Notes under the pieces: generated by a model
The model's database searches: none
The model's input: the letters and a program-made list of their open reading frames with translations, nothing else
What the model was told of the DNA's origin: nothing
Shown here: in pieces, positions 8,989 through 16,947 of the stretch
How the letters are laid out: each line of letters begins with the position of its first letter
Position numbering within the stretch: position 1 is the stretch's first letter
Program-made: the position numbers and the translations under genes
Assembly (NCBI RefSeq): GCF_002197685.1
Contig: NZ_NBBI01000001.1
Coordinates: 248,001 to 312,000 of the forward strand
Source of the DNA: Sphingomonas dokdonensis
Lineage (GTDB): Bacteria; Pseudomonadota; Alphaproteobacteria; Sphingomonadales; Sphingomonadaceae
Direction: 5' to 3'
DNA length: 64,000 nt

Positions 8989-11100
8989 ATGAAGCGGTGG
9001 TGGTTTGCGATGGCAGCGGCAGGAGCGCTTGCGGCATCGACGGCGAGCGCCCAAATCGCCGCGGTGACTGACGATCCCTATATCTGGCTCGAAGACCGCG
9101 AGGGCGCCAAGCCGCTCGCCTGGGTGGAAACCGAAAACAAGCGCACGCTTTCGCGGCTGGAGGCCGACCCGCGCTACGACACCTTTCATCGGGAGGCGCT
9201 GGAGATCGCCTCGGCCGAGGATCGCATTCCGATGCCGCAGATCATCGGCAGCCGCATCTTCAACTTGTGGCGCGACAAGGCGCATCCGCAGGGCATCTGG
9301 CGCGTCACCAGCGCGGCCGACTTTGCACATGCGCAACCGAACTGGACGACGCTGATCGATCTCGATGCCCTGTCGAAGGCAGAGGGCAAGAAGTGGGTGT
9401 GGAAGGGCGTGGTCTGCCGCGAGCCCGACGAGAAGCGCTGCCTTGTTTCGCTGAGCGAGGGCGGCGAGGACGCGACCACCTTGCGCGAGTTCGATCTGGA
9501 AACGGGATCGTTCGTCGACGGCGGCTTCGATCTGCCCGCCTCCAAGCAGAATGCCGACTGGATCGATGCCGACACGCTGATCGTGTCGCGCGACTGGGGC
9601 GAGGGGACGCTGACCAAGTCGGGCTATCCCTATGTGGTCAAGATCCTGAAGCGCGGCGAGCCGATCGCGGCGGCGCGCGAGATCTATCGTGGCACCACCG
9701 ACGACATTGGCGTCTTCCCCTCGGTGGAGATGGACGCGCAGGGCCATCGCGCGGTGGTCATCACGCGCGCGAAAACCTTTTTCACGTCCGACATCCTGCT
9801 GTGGGATGGCGCAAAGGCGACCAAGGTGCCGCTGCCCGAGCGGGTGGACGTGAACGGTCTGGTGGACGGCCGGCTGATCGTCAGGACGAGCGAACCGTGG
9901 GGCAAGGTGCCCGAAGGCGCGCTTGCCGCCCTGCCGCTATCGGATGCGATGCGCGGCGCGGGCGAGCTGACCACCATCTTCGCCGCCGGGCCGCGCCAGT
10001 CGATCGATCGCAGCAACGTGCGGGTAACCGGCAATGCGGTGATCGCCTCAGTGTACGACAATGTGCGTGGCCGTGCGATGGTGTTCACGCCGGAAGGTGC
10101 GGGATGGCGTGGCCGGGCGCTCGATCTGCCCGACAATCTCTCCGTCGACCTGGTCACTGCCGAGCATCGGGGTGACCGCGGCTATCTCGCCGTATCGGGC
10201 TTTACCACGCCGACCCGGCTGATGGCGTTCGATGCGGCAAGCAGCACGGCGCCGCTAGCAGTCAAATCATTGCCGCCGCGCTTCGATGTCAGCGGCCTGG
10301 TCGTGGAGCAGTTCGAGGCGCGCTCCTCGGATGGGACAAAGGTGCCCTATTTCGTCGTGCACCGCGAGGACGCGCCAAAGGACGGCAGCACGCCCACGCT
10401 GATGACGGCCTATGGCGGCTTCGAGGTATCGAACACGCCATACTACTCGGGCATCACGGGGAAGCTGTGGCTGGAGCGTGGCGGCGCCTTTGTGCTCGCC
10501 AACATTCGCGGCGGCGGGGAGTTCGGCCCGGCGTGGCATGAGGCGGGGCGCAAGACCAAGCGGCAGCTGATCTTTGACGATTTCGCCAGCATCGCGCGCG
10601 ACCTGTTCGCACGCGGCATCACGAGTGCGTCGAAGCTTGGTATCTACGGCGGCTCGAACGGCGGGCTGTTGATGGGCGTGGAGCTCACCCAGCATCCCGA
10701 GCTGTGGGGCGCGGTGACGATCCAGGTGCCGCTGCTCGACATGCTGCGCTACGAAGGGATCGCGGCCGGTGCGTCGTGGGTGGACGAATATGGCTCCGTC
10801 TCGGTGCCCGAGGAGCGCGCATTCCTCGCCAAAATGTCGCCCTATCATGCGCTGCGCAAGGATGGTCGCTACCCGGAGCCGTACATCTGGACGACGACCA
10901 AGGACGATCGCGTCGGCCCGCAGCACGCCCGCAAATTCGCCGCGCGGATGAAAGAATATGGCCTGCCGTACCTCTTCTACGAGGATACCGCCGGGGGTCA
11001 TTCGGGCGACGCGGATATTGCACAGGGCGCGCGGCTTCAGGCCTTGCAGATGACCTATTTCGCGCAGAAGCTGATCGGGTCGGCCGGCGCGGCGCGATAG
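8989..11100 (+). CDS. secreted prolyl oligopeptidase family (S9) serine peptidase
   Basis: A 703-residue protein with a signal peptide (MAAAGALAASTASA, cut near residue 21), a beta-propeller region and a C-terminal alpha/beta-hydrolase domain. The catalytic triad is readable: YGGSNGGLL (Ser556), KDDRVGPQHARK (Asp640) and GGHSGD (His671). The domain also has the typical ANIRGGGEFGPAWHEAG. These enzymes cut short peptides after proline; secretion suggests peptide scavenging in the periplasm or outside. It is transcribed alone, divergent from the MFS gene with about 120 bases between them. Confidence 0.92.
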   Translation: MKRWWFAMAAAGALAASTASAQIAAVTDDPYIWLEDREGAKPLAWVETENKRTLSRLEADPRYDTFHREALEIASAEDRIPMPQIIGSRIFNLWRDKAHPQGIWRVTSAADFAHAQPNWTTLIDLDALSKAEGKKWVWKGVVCREPDEKRCLVSLSEGGEDATTLREFDLETGSFVDGGFDLPASKQNADWIDADTLIVSRDWGEGTLTKSGYPYVVKILKRGEPIAAAREIYRGTTDDIGVFPSVEMDAQGHRAVVITRAKTFFTSDILLWDGAKATKVPLPERVDVNGLVDGRLIVRTSEPWGKVPEGALAALPLSDAMRGAGELTTIFAAGPRQSIDRSNVRVTGNAVIASVYDNVRGRAMVFTPEGAGWRGRALDLPDNLSVDLVTAEHRGDRGYLAVSGFTTPTRLMAFDAASSTAPLAVKSLPPRFDVSGLVVEQFEARSSDGTKVPYFVVHREDAPKDGSTPTLMTAYGGFEVSNTPYYSGITGKLWLERGGAFVLANIRGGGEFGPAWHEAGRKTKRQLIFDDFASIARDLFARGITSASKLGIYGGSNGGLLMGVELTQHPELWGAVTIQVPLLDMLRYEGIAAGASWVDEYGSVSVPEERAFLAKMSPYHALRKDGRYPEPYIWTTTKDDRVGPQHARKFAARMKEYGLPYLFYEDTAGGHSGDADIAQGARLQALQMTYFAQKLIGSAGAAR

Positions 11101-11145
11101 CCGAGCGGCCGCGCCCTTTCCGCGTCTGGCAGCGAATGCATTTCG

Positions 11146-11171
11146 GGAACGCATCGTTGCGCAAAACAGTT
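11146..11171 (+). promoter_or_regulatory. candidate EcfG (general stress) promoter
   Basis: GGAAC at 11146-11150 and AGTT at 11168-11171, separated by 17 bases, fit the alphaproteobacterial EcfG promoter (GGAAC-N16/17-cGTT) except for the first base of the -10 element. Transcription would start about 11178, just before the small gene at 11191. Confidence 0.45.
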
Positions 11172-11190
11172 ATTGCTGCACTGCAGCAGC

Positions 11191-11559
11191 ATGGATAAGC
11201 CGGTGAACATGAAGCTGAACACCGACGAAGATCGGGTCGACGCGCCAGCAACGCCGCCCGTCAGCATGCCGACCGTTTTCGAAGCGATCGTGAAACAGCA
11301 GGCGATTGCGGCGACTTACAACCGCGGTTCCGTCACGCTGGCGCCGCACGTCGTGTATACCAAGCATGGCGAGTTCTACGTCGATGCCCTGACGCTGGAG
11401 CGGGACGGCAAGCCGCCGCGCGAGCCGAAAATCGGTGCCTTCAAGATCGCCGGGCTCGGCGGCATGCGCGTAACGCCGCGCCGCTTCACCCGCAGCGAGC
11501 TCTTCAATCCCAAGGATGAGCGGTACGAGGGCGTGACGCTGCTAGCCATCGAGGGCTGA
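11191..11559 (+). CDS. hypothetical protein, possibly general-stress controlled
   Basis: A 122-residue cytoplasmic protein of unknown family (MDKPVNMKLNTDEDR...). It has no signal peptide or membrane segment. The middle is a beta-rich stretch (SVTLAPHVVYTKHGEFYVDALTLERDGKPP), followed by LGAFKIAGLGG-like and RFTRSELFNPKDERYEGVTLLAIE, as in a small domain binding a ligand or protein. The start is uncertain: ATG 11191, ATG 11209 or TTG 11173, none with a clear Shine-Dalgarno. A sequence close to the EcfG promoter lies immediately upstream. The end overlaps the convergent cupin gene by 18 bases. Confidence 0.65.
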   Translation: MDKPVNMKLNTDEDRVDAPATPPVSMPTVFEAIVKQQAIAATYNRGSVTLAPHVVYTKHGEFYVDALTLERDGKPPREPKIGAFKIAGLGGMRVTPRRFTRSELFNPKDERYEGVTLLAIEG

Positions 11560-11958
11560 CGGCGACCAGCCGGGCGGCGCCAGCTCGAACCCGGCGAAGT
11601 CGAACCCCGGCGTCACCACGCAACTGACCAGTACCCAGCCGGCGGTCGCTTCGGCGGCCTGCCAGCCATGCGCCGGCACCAGCGCCTGGGGCGCGTCCGG
11701 GCCGAGGTGATGCGTGGTGATCACGCCATCCTCCTCGATGTGCAGCACCAGCAGACTGCCGGCATGCCACAGCCACAGCTCCGCCGCATCCACCCGGTGC
11801 CAGTGCGACCGCTCGCCCACATCGAGCAGGAACAGGATCGCCGTCATCGGTGATCGCTCGCCGGGCGGGGCGGGCAGGCGCAGCGTTTCGCGGTAATGGC
11901 CGCCCTCGGGGTGCGGCGCCAGGCGATGACGCGCAATAAGGACGGCCGCATCGCTCAC
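11542..11958 (-). CDS. cupin family protein (Cupin_5/DUF985)
   Basis: A 138-residue beta-barrel protein. LAPHPEGGHYRETLRL at the N-terminus and HWHRVDAAELWLWHAG with ALVPAHGWQAAE later are the signature of the DUF985 cupins, with possible metal-binding histidines. The GTG start at 11958 overlaps the stop of the upstream gene (GTGA), which decides the start. Function is not known for the family; some relatives are linked to sugar epimerase folds. It forms a two-gene operon with the glycine-zipper protein. Confidence 0.85.
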   Translation of the reverse strand: MSDAAVLIARHRLAPHPEGGHYRETLRLPAPPGERSPMTAILFLLDVGERSHWHRVDAAELWLWHAGSLLVLHIEEDGVITTHHLGPDAPQALVPAHGWQAAEATAGWVLVSCVVTPGFDFAGFELAPPGWSPSALDG

Positions 11959-12527
11959 CGGCAGCGGACCTGGCTGTTCTGATCCACCGCACGGCCGGCC
12001 AGCGCGCCCGCCGCCCCGCCGAACAGGGTGCCGACCACGCGGCTGCGTCCACCGTCGATGACGTTGCCCAGCACGCCGCCGAGCGCGCCCCCGACAATCA
12101 GGCCGGTCGTGCCGTCGGACCGGCGGCAATAATAGCGCCCGTCCGATCCCGAATAGACGCGGTCGGTCGGCGCCAGCACGCGCTCCTGATATTGCCCGCC
12201 CGAGCGATAATAACGCGTCGGATCGTAATCGCCTTCGTCGCGCCAGTTCGAATCGTCGTCATAGGCGTCGCGATCGTCATAGCCGCCGCGCGGCAGCGGC
12301 GGCGCGGTCCGCCCGTCGTCCCAGCGCGGATCGCGGTAGCCGGCGTTCGGCACCCGGCGCACCGACTGGTACCGATCGAACTCGCTGCGAAATACCTCCA
12401 GCTCGCGATCGAACCGCTCCTGCGCCGCGCGGAAGCGCGCGTCATCGGCAGCGGACTGGGCGACGGCCGGCGTGCCGAGGGCGGCTGCCGCCAGGCCAAG
12501 GGCGATCGCAATGCGACGGGTAAGCAT
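11955..12527 (-). CDS. exported glycine-zipper protein (17 kDa antigen-like)
   Basis: A 190-residue protein with a signal peptide (IAIALGLAAAALGTPAVAQ), an acidic/Tyr/Arg-rich middle (YDDRDAYDDDSNWRDEGDY), then the glycine zipper TTGLIVGGALGGVLGNVIDGG and VVGTLFGGAAGALAGRAVDQ, which would form a membrane-inserting hairpin as in the rickettsial 17 kDa antigen and SlyB families. Two cysteines (YYCRR and QVRCR) may form a disulfide. It is likely tied to the outer membrane. It is the first gene of a pair with the cupin gene (four-base overlap). Confidence 0.8.
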   Translation of the reverse strand: MLTRRIAIALGLAAAALGTPAVAQSAADDARFRAAQERFDRELEVFRSEFDRYQSVRRVPNAGYRDPRWDDGRTAPPLPRGGYDDRDAYDDDSNWRDEGDYDPTRYYRSGGQYQERVLAPTDRVYSGSDGRYYCRRSDGTTGLIVGGALGGVLGNVIDGGRSRVVGTLFGGAAGALAGRAVDQNSQVRCR

Positions 12528-12568
12528 GGGATGGGTCTCTCCACGCCCGTGAATGGGCCAAGGCGGGA

Positions 12569-12593
12569 TACGGCTGCTCGGCGAAATCGTTCC
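12569..12593 (-). promoter_or_regulatory. weak candidate EcfG promoter
   Basis: On the minus strand GGAAC (12593-12589) is followed after 16 bases by CGTA (12572-12569), one base off the consensus CGTT. It lies 42 bases before the glycine-zipper gene start. Confidence 0.25.
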
Positions 12594-12623
12594 TGAACAA
12601 AGCCGCGCAGTTGACTGCCCGGA

Positions 12624-13775
12624 TCAGCCCTGATCGAGCATCGGCGGGCCGTAGGCATCGATCGCCTCGAACAATTGGGTAAGCGCCGCGCGCTCGTCCG
12701 CATCGATCTCCGGCTTCCAGATCTCGAACAGCAGCACGGTGCGCGTTTCGCTGCCGCGGTTCCACGCCTCATGCTCGAATGAATCGTCGAAGATAACCAG
12801 CTCGCCCGCGCGCCATTCGTGCACGTCGGCACCGACGCGCAGGCCGCATCCCGACGGGGCGATGATCGGCAGGTGACAGATCAGCCGCGTGTTGAGCAGG
12901 CCGTGATGCGGCTGGATGTGCGTGCCGGGCGTCAGGCGCGAGAACAGCGCCATCGGCGAGCGGCCGGCAATCTGCGGGATCGGCACTTTGGCCAGCGCCG
13001 CCATCGTTGCCGGAAAGCGCGCGGCATTTGCCGCCACCATCTCGCCGCCGCGCCACAGGTGCAGCGCGCCCCAGGCCGGATCGTTCAGCAGCGGATTGTT
13101 GGGCAGCGGCCGATCTGGATTGCCCTCGACATAAGGCGCAAAGCCTTCGGTAATGGCCTCCAGCTCCGCACGGATCGCCGGGGTCGCCGCTTCCAGTTCG
13201 GCCACCCAGTCGAAATCGGTGCGATCGTAGAAGGCGCGCTGCGGCAGCCCCTCGAAATAGAACATGCTCGGCTGCTGCTGATACAAGTCGCGCCGGCCGA
13301 GCAGCAGATCGAGCGATTGCGCGACGCGCGCGGGCGGCGCGGCGGGGATCGCCGCTTCGAGATGCGCGGTGAACCGCTGATTGGTGTCCTGCTTGAACGC
13401 CTCGGCCTGGCGCAGCAGCGGGTGAAGCGATGGCGGCACGTCGCGACTCACCGCCGCCTGGTTCAGCGCCGCGGTGTAGAAATTCGAGGCGGCGCGATCG
13501 TCGCCGTCCAGCCGCTTGCGGTCGCCCATCAGCAGCAGCGCCGCGATATGCCGGGGCTGTTCCCTAAGCTGCGCCTGCAGCGCGTCGGTCTCTGCCGCGG
13601 TGTCGGCGCTCAATCGACAGGCCTGCGCCAATGCCAGCCACGGCAGCGGAAAATCGGCCGGGCGCGCCGCGACGATTGCCTCGAAACTCGCGCGTGCGCT
13701 CGCACCGTCGCCGCGCCGCAGCGCCTCCACACCTTGTCTGGCGAGGTGTTCGGCATCGGCGCGGGTCATGCTCAT
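12624..13775 (-). CDS. aspartyl/asparaginyl beta-hydroxylase family protein with TPR-like N-terminus
   Basis: A 383-residue protein. Residues 1-140 are helical repeats of the TPR kind (ARQGVEALRRGDGASARASFEAIVAARP). The C-terminal half is the AspH-type Fe(II)/2-oxoglutarate oxygenase: LTPGTHIQPHHGLLNTRLICHLP with His290, and VIFDDSFEHEAWNRG with His335, plus Arg for the cosubstrate. Such enzymes hydroxylate Asp/Asn side chains or, in bacteria, lipid-linked residues; the target here is unknown. Same strand as the helicase gene upstream (43-base gap). Confidence 0.85.
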   Translation of the reverse strand: MSMTRADAEHLARQGVEALRRGDGASARASFEAIVAARPADFPLPWLALAQACRLSADTAAETDALQAQLREQPRHIAALLLMGDRKRLDGDDRAASNFYTAALNQAAVSRDVPPSLHPLLRQAEAFKQDTNQRFTAHLEAAIPAAPPARVAQSLDLLLGRRDLYQQQPSMFYFEGLPQRAFYDRTDFDWVAELEAATPAIRAELEAITEGFAPYVEGNPDRPLPNNPLLNDPAWGALHLWRGGEMVAANAARFPATMAALAKVPIPQIAGRSPMALFSRLTPGTHIQPHHGLLNTRLICHLPIIAPSGCGLRVGADVHEWRAGELVIFDDSFEHEAWNRGSETRTVLLFEIWKPEIDADERAALTQLFEAIDAYGPPMLDQG

Positions 13776-13818
13776 GCCGCCTGTATTGCGGCTCCGTCCC
13801 GACAGGTAAAGCTGGCGG

Positions 13819-16122
13819 TCAGGGGAGGGTGACGAAACTGTCCATCACGCGCTTGTGCCCGGCCTTCTCGAATTCGATCTCCAGCTTGTTGCCTTCGATG
13901 CTCTCGATCGTGCCATAGCCGAACTTCTGGTGGAACACGCGCAGGCCGACCGACAGGTCCGACCGGCCTTTGTTGCCGAGGCTGATCGACGGCGCGCGGC
14001 TTTCCACCACGCGGGTCGGCTCGCGATTGAAGGTGCGGCTCTGCCATTCGCCGCCGGGCTTGCCGCCCAACGTACCTGCGGCGCGCTGCCACCCCGGCCC
14101 GCGCCCTTTGCCGCGGCCGACATCCGCAAACGGATCGGCGCGCTCGGACCAATTGGCACGCCACAGGCTCTCGCCGCCGCTCATCGTCGTCTCGCTGTCG
14201 ACGTGATCGGCCGGCAACTCGCCGACGAAGCGCGACGGGATGGAGCTCGTCCACTGGCCGTAGATGCGGCGATTGGCGGCATGCAGGATCACCGCGAGGC
14301 GTCGCGCGCGCGTGATCGCGACGTAAGCGAGCCGGCGTTCCTCCTCCAGGCTGCGCGTGCCGCCCTCGTCCAGCGCGCGCTGCGACGGGAACAGTCCTTC
14401 CTCCCAGCCGGCGAGAAACACCGTGTCGAATTCCAGCCCCTTGGCGGCATGGATCGTCATGATGGTGACCTTGGGATCCTCGCGCGCGCCTTCGTTGTCC
14501 ATGACAAGGCTGACATGCTCGAGGAACGCGCCGAGGCTTTCGTATTCTTCCATCGCGCGGACGAGTTCGCTGAGATTCTCCAGCCGCCCGGCCGCCTCGG
14601 CGGATTTCTCCGCCTGCCACATCGCGGTGTAGCCCGATTCATCCAGGATCTGGCGCGCCAGCTCGGCATGCGGCAGCTCGCGCGCCATGTCGCGCCAGCG
14701 GGCCACGTCGCCGACGAAATTGCCGAGCGCGCGGCGCGCCTGCGGCGTCAGCTCGTCGGTATCGAGGATGCGTGCGGCGGCAAGGCTCAGCGGCAGCCGC
14801 TCGGCGCGCGCCAGCATGTGCAGCTTGGCGATCGCCTTGTCGCCCAGGCCACGCTTAGGCGTGTTGACGATCCGCTCGAACGCCAAGTCGTCCGCCGGCT
14901 GGTTGACGATGCGCAGATAGGCCAGCGCATCGCGAATTTCCTGCCGCTCGTAGAAGCGGAAGCCGCCGACGATGCGATAGGGCATGCCGATCGCGATGAA
15001 GCGATCCTCGAACTCGCGTGTCTGGTGCTGCGCGCGCACCAGGATCGCGCAATCGTCCAGGCTCTTGCCCGCGCGCTGGCAGCTTTCGATCTCGTCGCCG
15101 ACGCGGCGCGCCTCCTCCGGCCCGTCCCACACGCCGATCACGCGGACCTTCTCGCCCGCGTCCAGCTCGGTCCACAACTGCTTGCCGAGGCGTCCCGAGT
15201 TGTTGTTGATCACCCCGCCGGCCGCCCCCAGGATATGCGGCGTCGAGCGATAATTCTGCTCCAACCGGATCACCTTGGCGCCGGGGAAATCCTTTTCGAA
15301 CTTCAGGATATTCTCGACCTGCGCGCCGCGCCAGGAATAGATCGACTGGTCGTCGTCGCCGACGCAGCAGATGTTGCGCCGCTCCTGCGCCAGCAGCCGC
15401 AGCCAGAGGTACTGGACCGAATTGGTGTCCTGATATTCGTCCACCATGATGTAGCGAAAGCGCTGCTGATATTGCGCCAGTACCTCGCGATTGGTCTTCA
15501 GAATCGTCAGCACGTGCAGCAGCAGATCGCCGAAGTCGCAGGCGTTCACCGCGCGCAACCGCTCCTGATATTGCTCGTATAGCTCGCCGCCGCGCCCGTT
15601 GGCATAGCGTTCGCTCTCGCCCGCATCCACCTCGCGCGGGGTCAGCCCCTTGTTCTTCCACTCGTCGATCAGCCCGGCGAGGCTGCGCGCGGGGAAGCGC
15701 TTTTCGTCGATGTCGGCCGCGAGGATCAGTTGCTTGAGCAGGCGCAGCTGATCGTCGGTGTCGAGAATAGTGAAATTGTTCTGCAGCCCGACCAGTTCGG
15801 CATGACGGCGCAGCATCTTGGCGCCGATCGCGTGAAAGGTGCCGAGCCACGGCATCCCCTCCACCGCATCGCCCACCAGCCGCCCGACCCGTTCGCGCAT
15901 CTCACGCGCCGCCTTGTTGGTGAAGGTGACCGACAGGATCTCACTTGGATACGCGCGCCTGGTGTACAGCAGGTGCGCAAGCCGCGCGGTCAGCGCGGCC
16001 GTCTTGCCCGTGCCCGCGCCGGCAAGCACCAGCACGGGGCCGTCGATGGTGAGCACCGCCTCGCGCTGCTGCGGATTGAGGCCTCGAAGGTACGGCGGGT
16101 CGGCAAGCTGGGTATCGGTCAC
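13819..16122 (-). CDS. UvrD/PcrA-type 3'-5' DNA helicase
   Basis: A 767-residue superfamily 1 helicase. LNPQQREAVL is the Q motif, VLAGAGTGKTAALTARL the Walker A (residues 35-41), MVDEYQDTN motif II, DDDQSIYSWRGA motif III, LEQNYRS motif IV, and VTIMTIHAAKGLEFDTVFL with VAITRAR the last motifs. The C-terminal FHQKFGYGTIESIEGNKLEIEFEKAG is the PcrA/UvrD Tudor-like tail that contacts RNA polymerase. The start is taken as GTG 16122 (VTDTQLADPPYLRGL), since residues upstream in the open frame look non-coding. The role is nucleotide excision and mismatch repair, and removal of stalled complexes. The name uvrD or pcrA is equally fitting. Confidence 0.92.
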   Translation of the reverse strand: MTDTQLADPPYLRGLNPQQREAVLTIDGPVLVLAGAGTGKTAALTARLAHLLYTRRAYPSEILSVTFTNKAAREMRERVGRLVGDAVEGMPWLGTFHAIGAKMLRRHAELVGLQNNFTILDTDDQLRLLKQLILAADIDEKRFPARSLAGLIDEWKNKGLTPREVDAGESERYANGRGGELYEQYQERLRAVNACDFGDLLLHVLTILKTNREVLAQYQQRFRYIMVDEYQDTNSVQYLWLRLLAQERRNICCVGDDDQSIYSWRGAQVENILKFEKDFPGAKVIRLEQNYRSTPHILGAAGGVINNNSGRLGKQLWTELDAGEKVRVIGVWDGPEEARRVGDEIESCQRAGKSLDDCAILVRAQHQTREFEDRFIAIGMPYRIVGGFRFYERQEIRDALAYLRIVNQPADDLAFERIVNTPKRGLGDKAIAKLHMLARAERLPLSLAAARILDTDELTPQARRALGNFVGDVARWRDMARELPHAELARQILDESGYTAMWQAEKSAEAAGRLENLSELVRAMEEYESLGAFLEHVSLVMDNEGAREDPKVTIMTIHAAKGLEFDTVFLAGWEEGLFPSQRALDEGGTRSLEEERRLAYVAITRARRLAVILHAANRRIYGQWTSSIPSRFVGELPADHVDSETTMSGGESLWRANWSERADPFADVGRGKGRGPGWQRAAGTLGGKPGGEWQSRTFNREPTRVVESRAPSISLGNKGRSDLSVGLRVFHQKFGYGTIESIEGNKLEIEFEKAGHKRVMDSFVTLP

Positions 16123-16313
16123 GTACGAACAGGTAGGGAACGAGCGCGGCGGGGGCAAGCGACGAGGCGACAACCGGCCGCTCCCATTACGACGTCTGGC
16201 GCGCCCGCAGTTCACTCACGGACATCGCCCGAAAGGCGCTCGGGTTCGCCAAACTATGTCTTGCTGCCCCGGTTGAACAATGAGAACATTGCAGAAACAA
16301 GTGGGAGAGAGTC

Positions 16314-16715
16314 ATGGCAACGACGGGCAAGTGCCATTGCGGTGCAATCAGCTGGTCGGCGGACGGGCCGCCCGAGCATCATGCCGTGTGCCATTGCAGC
16401 GACTGCCGGCGGTGGTCAGGGGCGCCGATGGTGGGATGGATCGCGTGGCGAGCGGACCGGGTGACGATCAACGGCGCGACGGCTCGCTACCATTCGTCGC
16501 AGCACGGCACGCGCGAGTTCTGCGGCGCGTGCGGCACCGGCTTGTTCTATCGCAATCCCGAGGTGCTGCCGGGAATCATCGACATTCAATCAGGCACGCT
16601 CGACGATCCGGAAAGCCAGCCGCCGGGCGCACAGATCATGGTCAAGGAGCGGCTTGGCTGGGCACCGGGCATCGCCGATCTTCCCGCCTTTCAGACCTAT
16701 CCCGGCGTGGACTGA
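16314..16715 (+). CDS. GFA/CENP-V family zinc protein
   Basis: A 133-residue protein of the glutathione-dependent formaldehyde-activating (Gfa)/CENP-V fold. Zinc-binding cysteines lie in KCHCGAISW (Cys7, Cys9), VCHCSDCRRWSG and EFCGACGTGLFY, the full family pattern. The start has GGGAGAG seven bases upstream. Despite the name, most members have no proven glutathione or formaldehyde activity. It is divergent from the helicase gene; the 190-base space between them carries only weak promoter-like signals (TTGCTG, TTGAAC). Confidence 0.9.
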   Translation: MATTGKCHCGAISWSADGPPEHHAVCHCSDCRRWSGAPMVGWIAWRADRVTINGATARYHSSQHGTREFCGACGTGLFYRNPEVLPGIIDIQSGTLDDPESQPPGAQIMVKERLGWAPGIADLPAFQTYPGVD

Positions 16716-16738
16716 CACGCGGGGCCTGACTGGCGCAC

Positions 16739-16775
16739 AAAAAACGGGGCGGCTCCCGGTCTGGCAGCCGCCCCG
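16739..16775 (-). terminator. intrinsic terminator on the minus strand, no annotated source gene
   Basis: A perfect 10-base stem (CGGGGCGGCT 16745-16754 with AGCCGCCCCG 16766-16775, 11-base loop) next to six A residues at 16739-16744. Read on the minus strand this is stem-loop followed by TTTTTT, a classic rho-independent terminator, but the genes on both sides are on the plus strand. The 170 bases leading into it on the minus strand (up to about 16947) hold only a 37-codon frame (16780-16893). Confidence 0.75.
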
Positions 16776-16947
16776 CAGTTCAGGGAATACCGGGCGCGTG
16801 CGCCCCGGTGATCGGGCCGGATCGGGGGGGATTGGCGCCGATGGCCATCATATACGCCGCCGATATTGCCCTTTTGTGTCCGGGCGCGACCATGTTGTTG
16901 CGCGGCGGCCATGTTGACGCGCGCCAATGACGGGGGGAGAGGGAGGC

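Noticed and set aside
7404..8990. 528-codon minus frame
   Set aside because: Same strand but another frame of the MFS gene; Arg/Ala/Asp-rich product without membrane helices, unlike the real frame.
13855..15582. 575-codon plus frame
   Set aside because: Antisense to the UvrD-type helicase, whose motifs are all present.
16780..16893. 37-codon minus frame as a firm gene
   Set aside because: No ribosome site and no known family; kept only as part of the orphan terminator finding.
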